From NCBI RefSeq assembly GCF_963676685.1, contig NC_092356.1, positions 23,051,750-23,115,749 on the forward strand: a stretch of 64,000 bases of DNA. The letters run 5' to 3'. This document shows positions 59,061 through 64,000 of the stretch, in pieces. The notes beneath the pieces were generated by a model. That model was not told where the DNA came from and did no database searches. It saw only the letters and a program-made list of their open reading frames with translations. The position numbers and the translations under genes were made by a program. Every line of letters begins with the position of its first letter. Position 1 is the stretch's first letter. The DNA comes from Mytilus edulis. Taxonomy: Eukaryota > Mollusca > Bivalvia > Mytilida > Mytilidae.

Positions 59061-59525
59061 TTGGTGTCATACCACCAATTACTCCCTCAAATTTAGAACG
59101 TATGTGAAAGTAGGCCTACTTGGACAAAAAATAGTGTATTTGATGTCATTGTTCACCTAAACTAACCAACAAATTTGCAGAAATGAAACTTTTGTTGAAA
59201 GAAAAATATATTAAGACCATTTTGAGCCAAATTTTACCTGTCTAGGAGTTTGCATTTAAAATTGAGGATTAATGCGCTCCATGGTATACTAATTTAAGAT
59301 TTCCAGAAAACCAGGGGTTATTTTTAGTGGTACCTCCTTTCGGGAGCTCTCTTCTTTCTTATATAATTTTGAATGTATGTTGAAAACTTGCATGCAGAAA
59401 GGTGACACCTGTATAATTCAGGATATACCTAGTTTCTATGAAGTTAAACTTAAGGTAAAATATTTAGAAAGCTGTGAAAATTTAGTTGAACAGATAGGGA
59501 CTTTTAATTGGTGGTATGACACCTT
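59061..59525. mobile_element. non-autonomous DNA element
   Basis: Inverted ends ttggtgtcataccaccaatt and aattggtggtatgacacc bound a 465-bp segment. A 60-codon open frame near its right end is a by-product. Confidence 0.6.
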
Positions 59526-60629
59526 TTTCCCGTTTTTCTCTCAAAATAATCCAAACTGAATAATCATAATAATGGAATACAAATGCGATTATGCATGGTA
59601 CCTATAGGACACAGGGACATAATGATTAATTTATTGTGGAAGGAAGAGAAGCGACACACAAAAGGAGGTCTTCACGAGTATCAAAAGAGTGGCCAATATA
59701 TGAAGCCGAAACTAAGGCTTCTTTGTCCATGTTACACTTATCAATTCAAAGTTTTATAAAAAGTTTTCAATGTTTAGTTAGTTTTTTTTTTTTTTTAATT
59801 TTCAAAATTCTATTATTTTTTTTTAATTTTCAAAATTTGTGTTTTGGATTTTGTATCGTTTGGAGATTTTCCAATTAATTCATGATGTTTGTTCTTTTTT
59901 TATCAGGTTTGGTTATGTCGTTTATTAATTTGTTTTTGCAAACGTTTGATTTTTTAATTCTCCTCTTAGTATTTTTATTTGAATCAATTGTGACCTATAC
60001 AAATGATGTTATTATAGCCATGAAGCATACATTAATATCTCTTTTTTCCTACAAGGAAGTGGTTGAAACTGTGTCTGCTCGTAAAATACCCTCGCAGTTA
60101 CTGATCGGAAAATCACAACTTGACCGAGTTTTAGCCAACAATTTCGCTCGTCCAAATATAATGTTTTTTGTCTTTAGAGTAATTATTATCGTCATTATCA
60201 ACAATTTTAGTATCGTTGTTGTCCTATATATGTATGAGATATTTGCCACTGGACATTAAGCAATCACCAATTCAATAGACCAAATCATTTATGAAAAGTT
60301 TTCTTTTGATATTAATCAAGTTTGATATCATTTTTTTTTTGTTAAGAAATTAACCTTATAAATGTTATTTAAACGGTCACCGTAATTAAATAAACACGCA
60401 GAAAAATGTGTTGTATTCTGCCAAACTTGTCGGAAAAAACAAATGTCGGAAGGACGTTGAAGTTTTCCTGCTTTCCCCATGTGTTATAAAATAAAGAGGA
60501 TGATGATAGGTATTAACTTTCGGATATCCTTCTGCATAGTGGTGCTATATAATAACGCACATCTTGGCTTTTGTTCATCTTCGGGTTTTAGATTTTAAAT
60601 TGTCACCAGTACATTTTAGAGGTCAAAGC

Positions 60630-60744
60630 ATGAACCTGTTTACAGTGCTTGCCGTTTTAGTAGCAGTTATCTGTTGCAATAGTCCCTGTTTTGGTAGAGA
60701 CATTATCAAAGGCAGGAACGAACATCTTATCTTTAGCCAAGTTG
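60630..60744 (+). CDS. C1q gene copy 2, signal-peptide exon
   Basis: ATG at 60630 begins a signal peptide MNLFTVLAVLVAVICCNSPC then FGRDIIKGRNEHLIFSQV, ending at donor ttg|gtatgt in phase 1. It aligns without gaps to 42581-42695 and lacks that copy's stop. An in-frame upstream start at 60564 would add 22 residues and spoil the signal peptide, so 60630 is preferred. The partner exon is identified by synteny: downstream sequence 61258-64000 matches 42745-44350, which leads into a C1q exon in copy 1. The matching exon here should start about 80-100 bp after the window end. The function as a secreted C1q-domain protein is therefore an inference. Confidence 0.6.
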
Positions 60745-60811
60745 GTATGTTGACTATTTATTACAGATTTGTATTTTTTCAAAAAAGATATGTCAATGAA
60801 GATATGTTGAA

Positions 60812-60835
60812 ATAGAATAGAATAGAATAGAATAT
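60812..60835 (+). repeat. AATAG microsatellite
   Basis: Four to five copies of aatag directly after the signal-peptide exon region. Confidence 0.8.
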
Positions 60836-60981
60836 TTTTATTCACCAAATTAGGGCCACAGGCGGGCATTTAGCATACAAACAGGAATGCACACAGATAC
60901 CCTACATCTTGTGAAAATATTTTTGAATTATTGAATAAAATGTCGGTAGCAGACAATGATTAACACCCCTAATATCTTACT

Positions 60982-61246
60982 AGGGTAGCGTTCAATATAG
61001 TAGCAGCTATATAGGGTACGTAGACTTTTGACTAGCAAACGTGTAGCTAGCCTAGCAACTATAAAGATATATTAGGCTAGCTACACGTTCAATAGTTAAA
61101 AATCTTCTTAGCAATATGTAACTGCTACGATATTGAACACAACCCTGGGTTGAGTTCAATATCGTAGCTGTTACGTAGTTCTACGTAGATTTGACTATTG
61201 AACGTGTAGCTATAGACTAGCTGCTACGATATTGAACTCAACCCTG
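60982..61246. mobile_element. two adjacent foldback elements
   Basis: Two related inverted-repeat elements lie end to end (60982-61146 and 61147-61246). They share terminal agggttgagttcaatatcgt-type ends and internal gctacacgttcaatag. The pair has no counterpart at the matching place in copy 1 (42700-42745), so it was inserted after the duplication or lost from copy 1. Confidence 0.6.
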
Positions 61247-61332
61247 TACATAAGTGGTATGGCGTAAAAACGAGGAATCAAATGATGAATAATAAACTAC
61301 ATCATTTCTTTTCCCTTTTGTTTTCCACATAA

Positions 61333-62047
61333 TTAAAGGGGCACTAGCTTCGAGCTGTATAAAAAATCTAATATCTTTATTTATTGCTCTATCAATAATG
61401 AAATGCAAAAAGTGAAAGAATAATTAGCTTTTGGCAGCCAGTATTGTTCAAATTTATCAAAATAAGCTATAAAAAAAACCCCAGTGATTATGAATTATTC
61501 ACTTGCAAGTGAATAATTCGACCTCATTGAGTTCGTATTCATGTGAACTTCAATTTTAACCCCTTAGCTTCAGATGGATAACACGTGAATTGTATGTGTA
61601 AAGATATTTTAAGGAAAAGAATATCAACATTGAAAGTGAAATAAAGATAAATCATTTGATTGACTGATTCGATCCACACAAATTTATTCTTATACAACTA
61701 AAAAACGATGATTAACATCTATTTTCATCTTTAATATGAAATTTAATAGACCTAGAATCATAAAAAAAACACGAGTGTGCTTAATCTATTTATATCTATA
61801 TTTATGTTTACATCGCTTATATATATATGGTCATCGCATGACTTTAGAGGTCAACTCAATAATTAATTAGATGGCGTCTGGACTAAAATACACACGAAAC
61901 GAAGCTATGTATTTTTATGCTCGTACCCTGTTTATTGTTTATTTTAGACTTCTAATAGTTTAAATAAATGTTTTATGTTGTTAAAAATAAAATATGAGAA
62001 TTTGATTAAAATTGGTGAACATGAATTTGACAGCTAGTGCCCCTTAA
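61333..62047. mobile_element. MITE in the C1q intron, copy 2
   Basis: Same element as 42824-43525 at the same relative position, with ends ttaaaggggcactagct and agctagtgcccctt. It contains the palindrome cacttgcaagtg flanked by gaattatt/aataattc. Confidence 0.7.
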
Positions 62048-62332
62048 ATATTACAAATAATTAACAAGTTCCAGGTCGAATCCGATACCGATACATCAAT
62101 CGGCAATCCTCGGGTGACTCTACTACTCTCTCGATACTTTAGTTTTTGTAACATGTTACCTAATCTGTATGTTCCACCTCTGTCAGGCGCACCTCTTAAC
62201 GGTGTATTTGGGTTTTGGTATATACACGAGTCATAATCACAAGTGAACTTCGTAATTATACAGGGATGAACACTATCGAATTCAGTAATTGACAAAAATA
62301 TATATATTCAATTAGTTTCCGGTTATAGTAAG

Positions 62333-63424
62333 ACAAGAGTGCACACGCTGAAATGTCTCGCCTTCTATATTAATCATTGATATTATGTTGATAGACCTAA
62401 GTATAAAGCTAAGCTTTGTTACAACTGTCACATAAACTTAACATTAACCAAGATAACTAAACAAAGACCAATAAATCATGAAAATGAGGTCAAGGTCAGA
62501 TGAACCATACAAGGCAGACAAGTACAGCTAACAATGCTTCTATACAACATATATAGTTGACCCATTACTGATAGTTTAAGAAAAATAGACCAAAACACAA
62601 AAACTTAACACTGTGCAATGAACCGTGAAAATGAGGTCACGGTCAAATAAAACCTGCGCGACTGACTTCAAATCATAAAATATTTCCATACACCAAATAT
62701 AGTTGACCTATATAGTATTAGATAAAAAGACCAAAACTCAAAACTGAACTTTGACCACTGAACCATGAAAATGAGGTCAAGGTCACATGACATCTGCCCG
62801 CTAGACATGTATAGCTTACAATCATTCAATACAACAAATATAGTAGACCTATTGCATATAATATGAGAAAAACAGATCAAAACACAAAAATTTAACTATA
62901 ACCACTGAACCATGAAAATGAGGTCAAGGTCAGATGATACCTGCAAGTTGGACATGTACACCTTACAGTCCTTCCATAGACTGAATATGCTAGCCCTATT
63001 GCTTATAGTATCCGAGATATGGACTTGACCACCAAAACTTAACCTTGTTCACTGATCCATGAAATGTGGTCGAGGTCAAGTGAAAACTGTCTGACAGACA
63101 TGAGGACCTTGCAAGATACGCACATATCAAATATAGTTATCCTATTACTTATAATAAGAGAGAATTCAACATTACAAAAAATTTGAACTTTTTTTTCAAG
63201 TAGTCACTGAACCATGAAAATGAGGTCAAGGTTATTGTACATGTGACTGACGGAAACTTTGTAACATGAAGCATCTATATACAAAGTATGAAGCATCCAG
63301 GTCTTCCACCTTCTAAAATATAAAGCTTTTAAGAAGTGAGCTAACACCGCCGCCGCCGCCGTAGCCGCCGCCGGATCACTATCCCTATGTCGAGCTTTCT
63401 GCAACAAAAGTTGCAGGCTCGACA
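62333..63424 (-). mobile_element. tandem-cored Helitron-like element, copy 2, with empty-site partner
   Basis: On the - strand it starts with a nested hairpin (TGTCGAGC, CTGCAAC...GTTGCAG, GCTCGACA) and a GGC-rich leader (63345-63375). About six tandem units of 140-150 bp with aaccatgaaaatgaggtcaa follow, then an end ...gtgtgcactcttgt. The paralog at 43808-43816 lacks it (gtaag|aaaaccagg), which defines both ends. No target duplication is seen beyond an A run, as expected for rolling-circle elements inserting between like bases. Confidence 0.75.
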
Positions 63425-64000
63425 AAAACCAGGACGGATTCAAACAGAAAGATTTTGAAAGCAGAGAAAACTGTGCACCTCATAATTAGTTTGAATTTAT
63501 TAAATGGCAATACGAATACTAAAATCCAGACTGAAAATAAGATGTAGGTACGTTAATTCAGTCACGGGTTCTAGTATGTTATCTCCTTTTGATTCTAACG
63601 ATATGTCAACGAATATATTTGACCATAGGTCTACACTTTAAATATACACAAAGACATCCCTAAACATGTTAAACGTGGTAAAAAAAATAGGCGAACCTGG
63701 ACACAATTATGAGCACACTTATTAAGGGATTTCATACGACATCGGGCAATGACCGAAAACGTAATACCTTTTACTGGAACATAGTATATTTTTTTTGTCA
63801 TTATTGTGTAACATCTTACTAGTATTTACAATTACTTATCTTACTAGTATTTACAATTACTTCTACACGTAGTGAAAATTGAAATCTGCATGCAAATTCG
63901 AAGCAATCAATATTGGATTGATTGGAAATTTATCTTTCTTACGAATTATAAACAGAAAAATATAAGAGTGAATTTACCCATGGAAAATGTGTAGACTAAA

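Larger units (their letters stand above)
56371..60629. other. repeat-rich spacer upstream of the second C1q block
   Basis: It contains a small foldback (56559-56667), part of the duplicated block (57320-57615), a repeat fragment with cccttgaaatcgcgggctt (57893-58030, inverted relative to 30440-30575), two DNA-element-like segments (58058-58637, 59061-59525) and the rest of the duplicated block (60100-60480). Open frames at 57185, 58221, 59377, 59636 and 59882 show no recognisable domain. Confidence 0.5.
61258..64000 (+). repeat. paralogous duplication of 42745-44350
   Basis: Apart from one insertion (62333-63424), this region aligns from start to end with 42745-44350: MITE ends, the cacacgaaacgaagctatgt segment, caatcggcaatcctcgggtg, aggacggattcaaacagaaa and acccatggaaaatgtgtaga. 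The last bases of the window (tgtagactaaa) match 44340-44350. Differences are scattered substitutions, small indels and this one large insertion. It is an intron of the C1q-type gene. Confidence 0.85.

Overview
The window looks like nuclear DNA of a marine bivalve, most likely a mussel (Mytilus or a close relative). It is AT-rich, has small exons with GT-AG introns, and is dense in bivalve-type interspersed repeats: tRNA-derived SINEs, tandem-cored Helitron-like elements, foldback MITEs and hammerhead-ribozyme repeats. The bivalve call rests on recognising repeat families and a C1q-domain gene. The genus is an inference.

Layout. 1-15 kb: the 3' half of an SLC12A9-type cation-chloride cotransporter on the + strand, six exons between 4902 and 11964, with repeat-filled introns. 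16-30 kb: two tandem paralogous two-exon genes on the - strand for small secreted cysteine-rich peptides (exons at 22063-22153/19108-19382 and 26034-26124/24480-24739), plus a decayed third copy at about 29.75 kb. Their introns and flanks hold hammerhead-ribozyme repeats. 31-32.5 kb: a tandem array of a 441-bp unit built on a tRNA-derived SINE. 34.5-36.7 kb: an unrecognised two-exon gene of about 204 aa whose first coding exon is only 11 nt, with a broken paralog at 38.5-39.1 kb. 42.6-44.9 kb: a C1q-domain gene whose signal-peptide exon has a stop at codon 3. A paralogous block at 57.3-64.0 kb carries an intact signal-peptide exon (60630-60744), and its C1q exon should lie just beyond the window end.

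48069-56370 (- strand) is a young LTR retrotransposon with near-identical LTRs of 948 and 1030 bp. It encodes a Gag-like protein (HhH, long coiled coil, capsid-like region, CCHC knuckle), a retropepsin-like ORF and a 674-aa protein with an acidic repeat, two zinc fingers and a complete TatD metal-dependent hydrolase domain. I see no reverse transcriptase, RNase H or integrase. The element also carries at least 14 copies of a short motif which, in the element's sense RNA, folds as CCGG-loop-CUGG with covarying closing base pairs. This TatD-carrying element with its repeated hairpin is the strongest candidate for something undescribed.

Most other non-genic sequence is identifiable repeat. Exon boundaries and repeat ends were read by eye from splice signals and internal comparison. 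No database search was run.
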